Shown piece by piece: positions 8,424-18,223 of a stretch of 64,000 nucleotides of DNA. This DNA comes from CBDDFS01 sp965227255 (GTDB lineage Bacteria > Bacteroidota > Bacteroidia > Flavobacteriales_E > Vicingaceae). Location: positions 124,001 through 188,000 of the forward strand of contig CBDDFS010000002.1 of the NCBI GenBank assembly GCA_965227255.1, written 5' to 3'. A program made the translations under genes and the position numbers. The number at the start of each line of letters is the position of its first letter. The first letter of the stretch is position 1. Under the pieces are notes generated by a model. It had not been told where the DNA came from. It saw nothing but the letters and a program-made list of their open reading frames with translations, and ran no database searches.

Positions 8424-10585
8424 TTCACTACAATTTTCTTAGTAACCGTACTTCCATTCGAAGATGTAATATTCACGAAGTATATCCCCGATACGTAATT
8501 ATTTACGTTCAGTTGAATACTACCCTGAGAGTCTGCAGATATTCTTGAGGCAGAAATCGTCTCAACCGCTCTTCCTGATAAATCACGAACCACGATAGAA
8601 TTCAGCGTAATTTCATTCTGAGGAAGTTGAATATATAGAATGTCCTTAACCGGGTTTGGATAAACCTGAATATTCTCAAGTGCATTTACTTCTTCAATTC
8701 CCGTAAGACTTTCAATATTTATATCGTCTATAAATATGTTGTTTCCAATGGCACCATTCTCACCGGTCTCAAATTCAAATTTGATCTGTACGTTTTCTTT
8801 ATCGGCAGCAATCGAACTGAAATTCAAGCTGAGTGTCCTCCATTCATTCTCATTCGCAGGAATGAATTCACTAGTTCTGAAATCTGGAACTGATTCCATG
8901 AACTGGCTAGCAAAGAATCCCAGATAATTCCAGTTGTTTCCACAATCGAACGTATAGTACACTCTTAAGAAATCAAATGAGTTAGAGCTCTTTCTGGCAT
9001 AGGCCACCTTAAAGGTAAGTTGAGGTGATTCAACAGATGTCAGATTAAAACTTGGAGAGATCAGTTCATTCACATTTTCCGCCTGTCCATAATGGTTTCG
9101 AATGAATACACTGTAATTTCCATTATAAGAAGCCTGGTCTGTGCGTGTCCATTTCACACCAGAGCCACTGTGATTGTACTCAGTCCAATTGGTGTCATAA
9201 GCCATCTCATCTTCGAAGTCTTCATCATACCTCCAGTTATCGAAGTTGGCATTTATCGGCTCAACATTAACAACATTCTTTCTTGTGATACTTTCACCTC
9301 CGGAAGCATTGGTAACTGTCAGGGTTACATCATACACTCCGGCATTTTCATAAGTAACCGTAACTATTGAATCTGAAGATGTAGATGGAGTTCCTCCCGG
9401 GAATGTCCAGGTTCTGTTTGCAACAGGACCTCTTCCGGAACGGTCGATGTATGTGACAGTTGCAAATTCACAAATAGTGGAAAGATCCTGGCAATAATCC
9501 GCCTTAGGTTCGCACAGTGGAGGCGTACTTCCCGGCAAGGTTCCGGTTGCGATCAAATTGGCTGAATCAACAAGGTTCACCAACATAGGATAATTTGAAT
9601 TGGTGAAATAAGATCTCATCACATTCACCTGACCTTGCGTATACATGTTCTGGCATGAGTTGTAACTCATATAGTTTTCAATCATGTCCTCAACATCAGA
9701 TGTAAAAGGGTTCACATTTGATGAGCTACCACCAACCATATCATTCGAACATGTATTCGAATTTCTGTTACAGTTCCACGAGGCCTCTTTCTGTGGAGGG
9801 GTATCACATATTCCATCATTCTCACCTGTACAGCTACTATTTGAACAGAAACCGTTTTCAGTTCTGTTGAAAGTATGAGCCAATCCAAGACAGTGACCAA
9901 TTTCATGAGTGCCTGTCCTTCCGTCAGCAGAAGAAGTTCCAATAGTCCCCCACTGATCACTTCTTACGACCAAGCCATATGTATTCCAATAGGCACTTCC
10001 TCCCCAGCGATAAGGAAACTTGGCATATCCAAGAACGCTGGTCTCTCCATTCAAATCAATACTTTCAACAAGCCAGATATTGAGGTACTTGTTGTACGGC
10101 CATCTTCTTGCCGCTGTTTTTATATTATCGTCAGCTCCATAGGTGTCTTTGGTATCGTACTTCACGATTCCATCTGTGCAATTTCCATCAGGGTCAATAG
10201 TAGCCAGTTTAAATTGAATTTCAGCATCCTGAGCCAGGGGTTTGAAGATTGCTCTTGTAAGAGAAGTATCAGCGTTGATTCTTCTAAAATCTTCGTTAAT
10301 AATTCTCAAGCCATCTCTGATCTGTTCGTCAGAAATATTTCCAACACAATTGTCATGAAGAACATGAATGACCACAGGAACGGTATATACAATTCCGGTT
10401 TGTTCTGCAGTAAACTGGGAATTCTGAACTTCCTGCATATGAGTAGATTCCATCTCTTCAATTTGAGCCGGAGTCATTTCACTTTGCATACTTTCATAAT
10501 ATGCGTCAAAGCCGCACCAATTTGATTGAGCGACAAGATTTCCCATCGCCAGAACGGCGATCATATTCAATAGATATTTTTTCAA
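8420..10585 (-). CDS. Secreted M43-family zinc metalloprotease with PKD and T9SS sorting domains
   Basis: 721 residues from a TTG start; signal peptide MKKYLLNMIAVLAMGNLVAQ. The catalytic domain carries HEIGHCLGLAH at residues 227-237, the extended HExxHxxGxxH zinc motif of pappalysin-like M43 proteases, followed by the Met-turn region around YMSY. A PKD-like module follows at about 370-450 with the usual YENAGVYDVTLTV pattern. A jelly-roll/MAM-like module spans about 455-630. The end is a T9SS type A sorting domain starting near VYPNPVKD and ending KKIVVN. It is expected to cross the outer membrane by the type IX system, be cleaved at the C-terminal domain and act on external proteins. Confidence 0.93.
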   Translation of the reverse strand: MKKYLLNMIAVLAMGNLVAQSNWCGFDAYYESMQSEMTPAQIEEMESTHMQEVQNSQFTAEQTGIVYTVPVVIHVLHDNCVGNISDEQIRDGLRIINEDFRRINADTSLTRAIFKPLAQDAEIQFKLATIDPDGNCTDGIVKYDTKDTYGADDNIKTAARRWPYNKYLNIWLVESIDLNGETSVLGYAKFPYRWGGSAYWNTYGLVVRSDQWGTIGTSSADGRTGTHEIGHCLGLAHTFNRTENGFCSNSSCTGENDGICDTPPQKEASWNCNRNSNTCSNDMVGGSSSNVNPFTSDVEDMIENYMSYNSCQNMYTQGQVNVMRSYFTNSNYPMLVNLVDSANLIATGTLPGSTPPLCEPKADYCQDLSTICEFATVTYIDRSGRGPVANRTWTFPGGTPSTSSDSIVTVTYENAGVYDVTLTVTNASGGESITRKNVVNVEPINANFDNWRYDEDFEDEMAYDTNWTEYNHSGSGVKWTRTDQASYNGNYSVFIRNHYGQAENVNELISPSFNLTSVESPQLTFKVAYARKSSNSFDFLRVYYTFDCGNNWNYLGFFASQFMESVPDFRTSEFIPANENEWRTLSLNFSSIAADKENVQIKFEFETGENGAIGNNIFIDDINIESLTGIEEVNALENIQVYPNPVKDILYIQLPQNEITLNSIVVRDLSGRAVETISASRISADSQGSIQLNVNNYVSGIYFVNITSSNGSTVTKKIVVN

Positions 10586-10614
10586 AATGTCCTGAGTTTT
10601 TTAAACAGCGACTG

Positions 10615-10622
10615 CAAATTTA
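10615..10622 (-). promoter_or_regulatory. -7 promoter element TAAATTTG for the M43 protease gene
   Basis: Read on the minus strand this is an exact match to the Bacteroidota -7 consensus TAnnTTTG, about 30 bases upstream of the TTG start at 10585. No clear -33 TTTG is visible at the usual spacing, so the call rests on the -7 box alone. Confidence 0.5.
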
Positions 10623-10695
10623 CGCAAAAGCTGAATAAGGACTGAGACGTTGAATGTCCAGTCCAAACCAAATGGGTAAAATATGGGAAAGCTAC

Positions 10696-11391
10696 TTACT
10701 GGTTGATCTCAATGAATCGCTCGATATCCTTTGTCATACCGAAAAGCACAATAGTGTCGGTAGGTTCAATGACGGTATCAGGAGTTGGAATGCCAATAAT
10801 ATGTTGATCGGTCACAGTCTCACCTTTGATGGTTTTCTCCACTTCTCTTTCAATAGTGACCAAATTGAGTTTGTATTTATCACGAAGTCGGATATCGGAC
10901 AGACTCCTGTTTTGAATTCCTTTTGGCGCCTTGATCTCAGCGATCTCATAATTCTCAGGCAATTGCAAAATTGAAACAACTGAAGGGTGCATCAGTTTTT
11001 CCGCCATAACATTTCCTACCTCGTCTTCAGGAGAGAGAATTTCTTCAACTCCAAGTTGTTCCAGAATTCTTCTTTGATGATCATCATTGGCACGGGCAAT
11101 GATTCTCTTTGCTCCTAATTCCTGAAGGTAAACGGTAGAAAGAAGGAGTGCTTCAAAATTCTCGCCAATGGCAACAACTACGCCATCTACATCCGTGATG
11201 TTCTGCGCAGCAAGTGCCTTCTTATCTGTCGCATCCATGCAAATACAAAGTGCGATCTCTTCCTGAAGTTTCTCTACGTTATTCTCGTTATTGTCGATGC
11301 CAATAACCTCAGCACCTTTTCCGGCCAGTTTTCTTGCGATGGCTCGACCGAATTTTCCGCAGCCTATAACGGCAAATCTATTCTCAGCCAT
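10696..11391 (-). CDS. TrkA/KtrA-type potassium channel regulatory (RCK) protein
   Basis: 231 residues. The N-terminal RCK_N Rossmann domain begins RFAVIGCGKFGRAIA (GxGxxG) with the acidic residue after strand 2 (IGIDNNE), typical of NAD or nucleotide binding. The C-terminal about 85 residues form an RCK_C/TrkA_C domain. Such proteins gate TrkH/KtrB-type potassium uptake channels from the cytoplasmic side in response to nucleotides. No membrane subunit gene is adjacent, so its partner must lie elsewhere. It is 9 bases downstream of the trans-sulfuration enzyme gene and probably co-transcribed with it. Confidence 0.88.
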   Translation of the reverse strand: MAENRFAVIGCGKFGRAIARKLAGKGAEVIGIDNNENNVEKLQEEIALCICMDATDKKALAAQNITDVDGVVVAIGENFEALLLSTVYLQELGAKRIIARANDDHQRRILEQLGVEEILSPEDEVGNVMAEKLMHPSVVSILQLPENYEIAEIKAPKGIQNRSLSDIRLRDKYKLNLVTIEREVEKTIKGETVTDQHIIGIPTPDTVIEPTDTIVLFGMTKDIERFIEINQ

Positions 11392-11400
11392 GGGGCTAAA

Positions 11401-12561
11401 TTAAAAATTCAAAGCATTATCCAGATCTGAAATCAGATCATCAATATTTTCTATTCCAACACTCAATCGGATCAAAGAGTCAACAACACCGCTTTTTTCT
11501 CTTTCCTCTTTCGGAATGGCAGCATGAGTCATAGTAGCGGGATGTCCGATCAGGGATTCAACCCCACCCAATGATTCGGCAAGTGAAAAAATCTCGCAAT
11601 TCGACAAGACCTTAATAGCATCTTGCATTTGATTTCCGACGAGTGTAAAAGAAATCATTCCTCCAAAATCCCTCATTTGTTTTTTGGCGATATCGTGGTT
11701 TTTATGGTCTTCAAAACCAGGCCAGTATACCTTGTCGACCTTTGGATGATTCTTTAAAAACTCGGCCACCGCCTTGCCATTTTCACAATGTCTTTGCAAT
11801 CTGACATGCATGGTTTTAATTCCTCTCAAAACCAGGAAGCTGTCCATGGGTGCGGTAACACCTCCACTTGAATTCTGAATGAAATATAACTTTTCAGCCA
11901 GATCATCGTCTTTGCAGATCAAAGCTCCCATAACAACATCGCTGTGACCTCCGATGAATTTTGTTATGCTATGCATAACAACATCAGCACCCAGATCCAA
12001 TGGATTTTGAAGGTAAGGAGACGCAAAGGTGTTGTCGACCGCCAACATTACATTGTGCTTTTTGGTGATCTCAGAAACCGCGGCGATGTCGATAATATTC
12101 ATCATCGGATTGGTCGGAGTTTCAACCCAGATCATCTTCGTTTTTTCATTTACAGTCTCTTCTATATTCGAGACATCTGTCATATCTACAAAATGAAACT
12201 TCAATCCAAAACCTTCAAAAATCTTAGTGAAGAGACGATAAGAACCTCCATAAAGATCATTGGTTGACACAACTTCATCTCCTGGTTCAAGGGTCTTCAA
12301 CAGACAGTCAATGGCGGCCATTCCGCTTCCGAAACACAATCCATATTTTCCATTTTCAAGGGCAGCTAAATTCTTTTCAAGTGCATCCCTTGTCGGATTT
12401 CCGGTTCTGGAATACTCAAAGCCCTTGTGATCTCCAGGTGCAGCCTGAACATAAGTAGAGGTTTGAAAAATTGGTGTCATGATGGCACCGGTAGAAGGAT
12501 CAGGCTCGAGTCCTGCATGCAAAACCTTCGTTTCGAATTTCATGTCTTTTGAATTGCTCAT
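11401..12561 (-). CDS. Cystathionine gamma-synthase/lyase family PLP enzyme
   Basis: About 386 residues of the Cys/Met metabolism PLP-dependent family. The PLP lysine lies in HSITKFIGGHSDVVMG, and the conserved FEYSRTGNPTRDALE and YGGSYRLF elements are present near the N-terminus. I prefer the ATG at 12561 (MSNSKDMKFETK); reading extends to a TTG at 12582 with poorer support, and an ATG at 12543 is also possible. The family splits or makes cystathionine in methionine-cysteine interconversion, and synthase and lyase cannot be told apart by eye. It lies 9 bases upstream of the RCK gene. Confidence 0.9.
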   Translation of the reverse strand: MSNSKDMKFETKVLHAGLEPDPSTGAIMTPIFQTSTYVQAAPGDHKGFEYSRTGNPTRDALEKNLAALENGKYGLCFGSGMAAIDCLLKTLEPGDEVVSTNDLYGGSYRLFTKIFEGFGLKFHFVDMTDVSNIEETVNEKTKMIWVETPTNPMMNIIDIAAVSEITKKHNVMLAVDNTFASPYLQNPLDLGADVVMHSITKFIGGHSDVVMGALICKDDDLAEKLYFIQNSSGGVTAPMDSFLVLRGIKTMHVRLQRHCENGKAVAEFLKNHPKVDKVYWPGFEDHKNHDIAKKQMRDFGGMISFTLVGNQMQDAIKVLSNCEIFSLAESLGGVESLIGHPATMTHAAIPKEEREKSGVVDSLIRLSVGIENIDDLISDLDNALNF

Positions 12562-12625
12562 AGTCTTTTGGAAAGGAGGCAAATTTGGGAATTTTGGGTG
12601 AGATATGGTAGATGATACCTTATAG

Positions 12626-12698
12626 ATTTATGATCTATGATTTATGATCTATGAGGTATGACTTGATTGGTGATTTGGGATTGGTGATTTGGGATTGG
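12626..12698. repeat. Two adjacent tandem repeats on a 7-base step
   Basis: ATTTATGATCTATG occurs twice at 12626-12653, and ATTGGTGATTTGGG occurs twice plus a partial copy at 12666-12698. Both units are 14 bases, each made of two related 7-base halves. They fill much of the 200-base gap between the divergent trans-sulfuration and cytochrome genes, so any promoters there must share this space. Confidence 0.93.
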
Positions 12699-12778
12699 AG
12701 AATTGAGAATGATAATTAGAAATTTGAAGCTCATTGGTCTTTAAAAATTATTAACGCCAAAACCGTATTTTCACCGTT

Positions 12779-14821
12779 GTGAGATTCTTCAAATTCAATA
12801 AATCCACCTGGATATTTTTTGGGATCATATTGCTCGTTCTGGCGCTGACGACCTTATACGACTCATCGGAAGTCGCGGTAAACGATATGACCCTTCAGAT
12901 AAAGGAGAATACCTTTATCGGAAGTTCAAACTGCATCGATTGTCACAAAAAAGAATACGAAGATTGGTCTGAATCTCATCACGACTGGGCGATGAAAGAG
13001 GCAAGCAATATCTCGGTGCTTGCCGACTTCAGCAATACAGAAATCACGCTTGATGGAATTCGGTATCGTTTTCGAAATGACAGCGGTTTATACTGGATTA
13101 GTGTTTTTGAACCCACTGATATGAAGTCAAACGCAATTGAAGAAAAGACCTATGAGATAAAGTATACATTCGGAGTTTATCCACTTCAGCAGTATATCAC
13201 CGAATTTCCCAAGGGTCAATATCAAGTACTTCGCTTGAGCTGGGACGACGTTAAAAAGAAGTGGTTTCATCAATATAAAGGTGATCAAGTGATGCCTGAT
13301 GACTGGCTTCACTGGACTCGTGGAGGTCAACGATGGAATACCATGTGTGCGGAATGCCATTCAACCAACCTCAAAAAGAACTATAATGTAAAAAGCAGAG
13401 TCTTCAATACAACATTTGATGAGATCAACGTCGCCTGTGAGTCATGCCATGGTCCGGCAAGCCAGCATGCAGAATATGGAAATGAATCAACGAAGTCACT
13501 TTTCGCGGGCACAACGCAAACAGATCAGATCAATATGTGTGGACCCTGTCATGCAAGAAGAACGAAGCTTACGAAGAACATGAAAGTGGGTGCCGCTTTT
13601 CATGACCAATTCCTCGTACAAAATATCAGCTCAGAATTCTACCATGAAGATGGTCAGATCAGGGAAGAGGATTATGTGCTCGGTTCTTTTCTGCAAAGCA
13701 AAATGTATCACAACGATGTTAAATGCACAGATTGCCACAACCCGCATACCCTCGAGTTGAAATTCGAAGGAAATAGATTATGCATGCAATGCCATGAACC
13801 CAAGTACGATTCCCCTGAACACCATTTTCATGCACAAAACACCGATGGTGCAAAATGTGTAAACTGTCATATGGCGGGGGAAACATATATGGGAAACGAC
13901 TTCAGAAGAGACCATAGTTTCAGGGTTCCAAGACCCGATCAAAGTGTAAAATATGGCACACCAAATGCCTGTATGGATTGCCACAAAAAGCAAGGCAATG
14001 AATGGGCGGCAGAGGCCATTGTGAAATGGTATGGTCCGAACAGGGAGAAGAATTACACCGATAAACTACTCGTTGCCTTGAACGAAGATCTGGATGACAA
14101 GACTTATACATCACTTCTGAATTTCATAACCTCCGAGAAAGAACCTGAAATAGCCCGGGCAACTATGATGCGCTATTTGCCTATTAGCTATACAGAAGAA
14201 GAGATCTATACGCTTCTTCAATGTTTGAAATCACCGTCGCCCATAATTCGCTACCATGCAATTATGGAATTTGAAGATTTAACCACAAAAGAAAGAGAAA
14301 GTATTGCTCTGAAGCACATCAATGATGAGAGCAAACTCGTTCGAATTGGTGTATCAAGAATCATTGCCGAAAGAGATATAGAAGAATTTCCAGTAAGAGA
14401 AAGAAATGCTTTGAGAAGGGGCCGGACAGAACTTGAGGAAATGTTAAATGCCAATGCGGATTTTCCCATGGGCCGACTACAGCTCGGTGATTATTATATG
14501 AGGAAGAATCAATTTGTCATGGCCATTCATGAATATGAAACGGCACTTGAAATGGACGATCAACTGAGCCTTGTACATTCAAACCTTGCCACTGCATACA
14601 ACCTGGCCGGCGATAATTTAAAAGCACTACAAACGCTCGATCGATTACTTGAGTTGGAGCCTGAATATGACCGAGGGCTCTATTTGCGTGGACTTCTCTT
14701 GTATGAAATGGGAGAAAAAGAAAAAGCGCTAAACGATATTGGAAAGGCACTTGAATTAGAACCAGAGAATCAGGATTACCTGCGCAACTACAAGAATCTG
14801 GTCTCAGAAATAAATTCCTGA
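12779..14821 (+). CDS. Membrane-anchored octaheme c-type cytochrome with HEAT/TPR C-terminus
   Basis: 680 residues from a GTG start; a single N-terminal hydrophobic segment near residues 10-28 serves as anchor or uncleaved signal. Eight CxxCH heme motifs are visible: CIDCH (52-56), CAECH, CESCH, CGPCH, CTDCH, CMQCH, CVNCH and CMDCH (near 400). The order and spacing fit the periplasmic multiheme family in which the first motif is followed by a HHDWAM-type segment with an extra histidine. After about residue 430 there are HEAT-like helices and then about three TPR units (570-675). The electron donor and acceptor are unknown. The fusion suggests docking to a larger complex. It stands alone as a transcription unit. 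Confidence 0.88.
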   Translation: MRFFKFNKSTWIFFGIILLVLALTTLYDSSEVAVNDMTLQIKENTFIGSSNCIDCHKKEYEDWSESHHDWAMKEASNISVLADFSNTEITLDGIRYRFRNDSGLYWISVFEPTDMKSNAIEEKTYEIKYTFGVYPLQQYITEFPKGQYQVLRLSWDDVKKKWFHQYKGDQVMPDDWLHWTRGGQRWNTMCAECHSTNLKKNYNVKSRVFNTTFDEINVACESCHGPASQHAEYGNESTKSLFAGTTQTDQINMCGPCHARRTKLTKNMKVGAAFHDQFLVQNISSEFYHEDGQIREEDYVLGSFLQSKMYHNDVKCTDCHNPHTLELKFEGNRLCMQCHEPKYDSPEHHFHAQNTDGAKCVNCHMAGETYMGNDFRRDHSFRVPRPDQSVKYGTPNACMDCHKKQGNEWAAEAIVKWYGPNREKNYTDKLLVALNEDLDDKTYTSLLNFITSEKEPEIARATMMRYLPISYTEEEIYTLLQCLKSPSPIIRYHAIMEFEDLTTKERESIALKHINDESKLVRIGVSRIIAERDIEEFPVRERNALRRGRTELEEMLNANADFPMGRLQLGDYYMRKNQFVMAIHEYETALEMDDQLSLVHSNLATAYNLAGDNLKALQTLDRLLELEPEYDRGLYLRGLLLYEMGEKEKALNDIGKALELEPENQDYLRNYKNLVSEINS

Positions 14822-14822
14822 A

Positions 14823-15872
14823 TCAGATTTTTGTGTCGGTAGTATAAACACGTTTTAGCCAATTAGGTAAAACAAAGGAACCGACAAATAGGTAAGGGTA
14901 ATAAGAGAATAATCTCCAGAGTAACGCAAATGCTGCGGCAAGGCCAAGGGTGAAATCACCAAGGAATCCGGAAAAAGCCAATTCAGCCACCCCACTACTT
15001 CCGGGGGTTGGACTAATGAGCATAATGACCCACATCACCAATTGTCGACCGTAAACCAGAAAATGATCACTCACTGGCAAGAAGGCAAGTATCATAAAGT
15101 TCACGATCCAGAATCTGGAAGTCCATGAAAAAAAAGTGGCTCCAAACGCTTTAGCCCAGAACTTCCAGTCTTTGCCTTTCAGTTCTTCTGATGTTGTGAT
15201 CAAATCATCACCAACCTGAATGCCGGCATATCTCCATCTGCGAAGCCACTTAATCTTAAAGATGTACAAAATGGCCGCTTTGGTTGCTCTTGGATTGATA
15301 AAAATGGCGAAGATAATTACGCTGATCAGAAGCAAAATGAAAATATAACCAGCTACAAAAATTCCAATGGTTCCCAATCGAATTCCCAGAAAAGCTTTTT
15401 CCAGACTTACGGGAAAGAGATCAGAAAAACCCACGATAGGGATTATTACCGGGACCATTAGAACATAGAACAATTCATCGAGCATAGCCGTTGTCATTAC
15501 AACGGCAGTGCTTCTTCCAACAGAGATGCCTTCCTTGTGTACGATGTACAGGGCAATGCTGCTTCCTCCTACTACAGAAGGAGTGAGTGCGCTGGCGAAT
15601 TCCCAAAGCATGATAACATCAAAACTGTGTCGCCAGGAAATGTGATAATCTGTAAGCACCCTTATTCGGTACATGTATGCAAAATCCCTCATTACCTGGC
15701 AACAGAGGGCAATGAATAACCAGAAAATTGCCGTGCCTGTCCAGTTTACATTTTCAAATGCACTGGCATCATATGAGGAATAAAGTAAATATGACGCACC
15801 CGTAAGTCCAATAAGGATGGCTATCGTAATTCTTTTCCAGTTGAATATCCGAAGGACTTTCTCGCTTACCAA
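14823..15872 (-). CDS. UPF0104/LPG synthase-type flippase-like membrane protein
   Basis: 349 residues with about eight transmembrane segments, matching the membrane half of lysylphosphatidylglycerol synthase (MprF-like, UPF0104). The conserved ALTPSVVGGSS and ISPTPGSSGVAE motifs of that family are both present. The synthetase domain of MprF is absent, so only a lipid-flipping or transport role is suggested. The start is a TTG at 15872, since an in-frame stop lies only five codons upstream and no ATG occurs before the first helix. It converges on the cytochrome gene with one base between stops. Confidence 0.85.
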   Translation of the reverse strand: MVSEKVLRIFNWKRITIAILIGLTGASYLLYSSYDASAFENVNWTGTAIFWLFIALCCQVMRDFAYMYRIRVLTDYHISWRHSFDVIMLWEFASALTPSVVGGSSIALYIVHKEGISVGRSTAVVMTTAMLDELFYVLMVPVIIPIVGFSDLFPVSLEKAFLGIRLGTIGIFVAGYIFILLLISVIIFAIFINPRATKAAILYIFKIKWLRRWRYAGIQVGDDLITTSEELKGKDWKFWAKAFGATFFSWTSRFWIVNFMILAFLPVSDHFLVYGRQLVMWVIMLISPTPGSSGVAELAFSGFLGDFTLGLAAAFALLWRLFSYYPYLFVGSFVLPNWLKRVYTTDTKI

Positions 15873-15932
15873 ACTACGCCGTGATTATTTCATTACTTTC
15901 GTCAATGTCTTATTAGAGAAGCCTTTCAGAAT

Positions 15933-16289
15933 ATGGATAACAGACTTTTTTACCTCTCCACCTGCTCTACCTGCACAAGGATCATGAAAGAATTGGATCT
16001 CGATCAGGACTTTCCAAAACAGGACATAAAGTTCGAAAAAATTACGTCTCAGCAAATAGAAGAAATGGCAAAATTGGCCGGTTCTTATGAAGCATTGTTC
16101 AGCAGGCGATCTATGAAGTTCAAAGCTTTGAATCTAAAAGACAAGACCCTTGGTGAAGAGGATTATAAGAATCTGATTCTCGAAGAGTACACTTTTCTAA
16201 AAAGACCGGTTTTCGTCATTGATAATGAAATTTTCATTGGCAATTCCAAAGCCAATGTTGATTCAGTTGCTAGAAAGCTGAATGAATAG
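15933..16289 (+). CDS. ArsC/Spx-family thioredoxin-fold protein
   Basis: 118 residues. The N-terminus reads YLSTCSTCTRIM, a CxxC at the position of the ArsC/Spx active site. RRS and KRPV motifs occur further on, the latter the cis-proline region of the family. Arsenate reductase, Spx-like regulator and YffB-like roles cannot be separated by sequence alone. Its last 8 bases overlap the EamA transporter gene, so the two are probably one transcript. It is far from the arsenosugar genes at the end of the window. Confidence 0.8.
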   Translation: MDNRLFYLSTCSTCTRIMKELDLDQDFPKQDIKFEKITSQQIEEMAKLAGSYEALFSRRSMKFKALNLKDKTLGEEDYKNLILEEYTFLKRPVFVIDNEIFIGNSKANVDSVARKLNE

Positions 16290-17181
16290 AATTCTACTTG
16301 CGCATTTGGCCCTTTTTGGAGCCAACCTGATCTATGGTTTGAACTATACCCTTGCCAAGGATGTCATGACAGGTGGTTATATTGAACCCTTTGGTTTTAT
16401 TTTCTGTCGGGTCACCGGAGCACTTGCACTTTTCTGGTTCTTTCACCTGCTTTTTTATCGTGAAAAAGTGGATAAAAGGGATCTTCCCAGACTTGCACTT
16501 TGCGGTGTCTTTGGCGTTGCAACCAATCAGCTCTTATTCTTTAAAGGGCTCGATCTGACGGCACCTATCAACGCGGCCATTATCATGACTACTAATCCAA
16601 TTCTTGTCCTCATACTCTCCACTGTTATTGCAAAAGAGAACTTGTCATGGATAAAAGCTTTGGGAATAGGAATTGGAATCTCGGGAGCCTTGACACTTAT
16701 CACTTTGAAGCAGGGATTTCAGTTTGGCACAGACACCTGGATTGGTGATCTATTTATATTGATCAATGCCACTTCCTATGGACTTTACCTTGTATTGGTA
16801 AAAGGAATGATGAAGAAATACAAGCCCATAACAGTAATCAAGTGGGTTTTTCTATTCGGTTATTTTATTGTTGCTCCGGTCGGTTGGAATGAGTTCACCC
16901 AAATCCAATGGAATACGATGCCTGCTTTCATTGTTTGGGAAACCGTATATGTAATTGTGGCCACCACCTTCCTTGCTTATCTTTTTAATATTTACGCCTT
17001 GAAAAGACTGAGCCCCACAATTGCCAGTTCCTATATTTACCTTCAACCGCTTCTTGCCACCCTATTCGCAGTTTGGTTCGGCAAAGACGAGATAACTCCC
17101 ATAAAGGTGATGTCTGCTGTTTTGATCTTTGCAGGAGTTTATCTTGTGAGCAAACCGAAACGAAAGGTCAGTGGAGGATGA
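16282..17181 (+). CDS. EamA-family (DMT superfamily) transporter
   Basis: 299 residues with about ten transmembrane segments arranged as two EamA repeats. The first repeat has the usual motif near NLIYGLNYTLAK, and the second begins with LFILINATSYGLYLVL. Family members export metabolites or amino acids; the substrate is not predictable. The start ATG at 16282 lies within the end of the ArsC-like gene (8-base overlap). Confidence 0.9.
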   Translation: MNRILLAHLALFGANLIYGLNYTLAKDVMTGGYIEPFGFIFCRVTGALALFWFFHLLFYREKVDKRDLPRLALCGVFGVATNQLLFFKGLDLTAPINAAIIMTTNPILVLILSTVIAKENLSWIKALGIGIGISGALTLITLKQGFQFGTDTWIGDLFILINATSYGLYLVLVKGMMKKYKPITVIKWVFLFGYFIVAPVGWNEFTQIQWNTMPAFIVWETVYVIVATTFLAYLFNIYALKRLSPTIASSYIYLQPLLATLFAVWFGKDEITPIKVMSAVLIFAGVYLVSKPKRKVSGG

Positions 17182-17322
17182 GTTGTAATTCCGATGTTTG
17201 GTGGCGGAGAATATTCAACTTCAAATCACACTATTCCTTGTTCTGATCTCATATTCAACTAAATCATCGTGTATATCATCTTTAAATATGATCCAAAAAG
17301 TCCACTGGCATTGCGATATTTA

Positions 17323-17330
17323 TAAATTTG
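17323..17330 (+). promoter_or_regulatory. -7 promoter element TAAATTTG for the yicC operon
   Basis: Exact TAnnTTTG match 19 bases upstream of the yicC ATG, within a 168-base gap. It would drive yicC, gmk and nadD together. No clear -33 element is visible at about 19 bases further upstream. Confidence 0.5.
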
Positions 17331-17349
17331 CCCTTCTTAAAGAGAGTTC

Positions 17350-18222
17350 ATGCTACTTTCAATGACAGGATTCGGTAAGTCGGATGTTTCTTTTAACAAC
17401 CGCACTTACAATATCAACCTCAAATCGGTGAACAGTAAAAATGCCGATTTTAATATCAAATTGCCTTCTGCTTACAGAGACAAGGAAGGAGATGTTCGTG
17501 CAATACTTGCCAAACATGTTCGACGAGGAAAGGTGGACCTTTTTGTTGCTGTCGACAACAGCGAGAATGAGACAACTTCGAATGTGAATGAATCTCTTCT
17601 GAAAACATACCTTGCTCAGTTGATGCAAACTTCAAAAGGACTGAATGTTTCGGACGACAGTCTCTTTAACATTGCACTGAAAATGCCCAATGTGATCAGC
17701 AATGAAAAAGAAGAGCAGGACGACAATGAATGGAAGAAGATTCTTGAAGCAATAGAAAAGGCAGTTCTGGCACTCGTTGATTTCCGCACCAATGAGGGAA
17801 GAGTTCTTCAGGAAGACTTGTCGAACAGGGTAGATAAAATTTCAGAACTCCTTGAGAAGATTATTCCTTTTGAATCTGAAAGAGTCGACTCTGTGAAAGA
17901 AAGAATCAGAGGGCATCTTGATCAACTGGAAGAAAATGACAAGGTGAACAAGGATCGCTTTGAACAGGAGATCATTTATTACCTGGAAAAACTCGATATA
18001 ACGGAAGAAAAAGTCAGACTCAAGGCTCACTGTGAGTTGTTCACAAAGACCATGAATGAAGATCAAAGTCAAGGCCGAAAGCTGGGATTCGTTGCCCAAG
18101 AAATGGGTAGAGAGATTAATACCATTGGTTCCAAAGCCAATCACGCGGGTATACAGCAAATCGTCGTTGATATGAAAGACGAGCTCGAAAAAATCAAAGA
18201 ACAACTTTTCAATATCTTATAA
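17350..18222 (+). CDS. yicC: YicC family endoribonuclease-like protein
   Basis: 290 residues, the standard YicC length. The start SMTGFGKSD is the conserved family opening, and the C-terminal stretch contains GRKLGFVAQEMGREINTIGSKAN, the DUF1732 signature. YicC proteins cleave certain RNAs in Escherichia coli and their gene often sits beside gmk, as it does here (one base separates the stop and the next start). Intact. Confidence 0.93.
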   Translation: MLLSMTGFGKSDVSFNNRTYNINLKSVNSKNADFNIKLPSAYRDKEGDVRAILAKHVRRGKVDLFVAVDNSENETTSNVNESLLKTYLAQLMQTSKGLNVSDDSLFNIALKMPNVISNEKEEQDDNEWKKILEAIEKAVLALVDFRTNEGRVLQEDLSNRVDKISELLEKIIPFESERVDSVKERIRGHLDQLEENDKVNKDRFEQEIIYYLEKLDITEEKVRLKAHCELFTKTMNEDQSQGRKLGFVAQEMGREINTIGSKANHAGIQQIVVDMKDELEKIKEQLFNIL

Positions 18223-18223
18223 T

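Noticed and set aside
9875..10525. 216-codon open frame on the + strand within the M43 protease gene
   Set aside because: Antisense to a clear protease with conserved zinc motif; the translated sequence has no domain and unusual Ser/Ile/Cys composition.
15933..16289. ArsC-like gene as part of the arsenic system
   Set aside because: It is 44 kb from the arsenosugar-type genes and its family also includes Spx and YffB proteins. There is no evidence for arsenate reduction.
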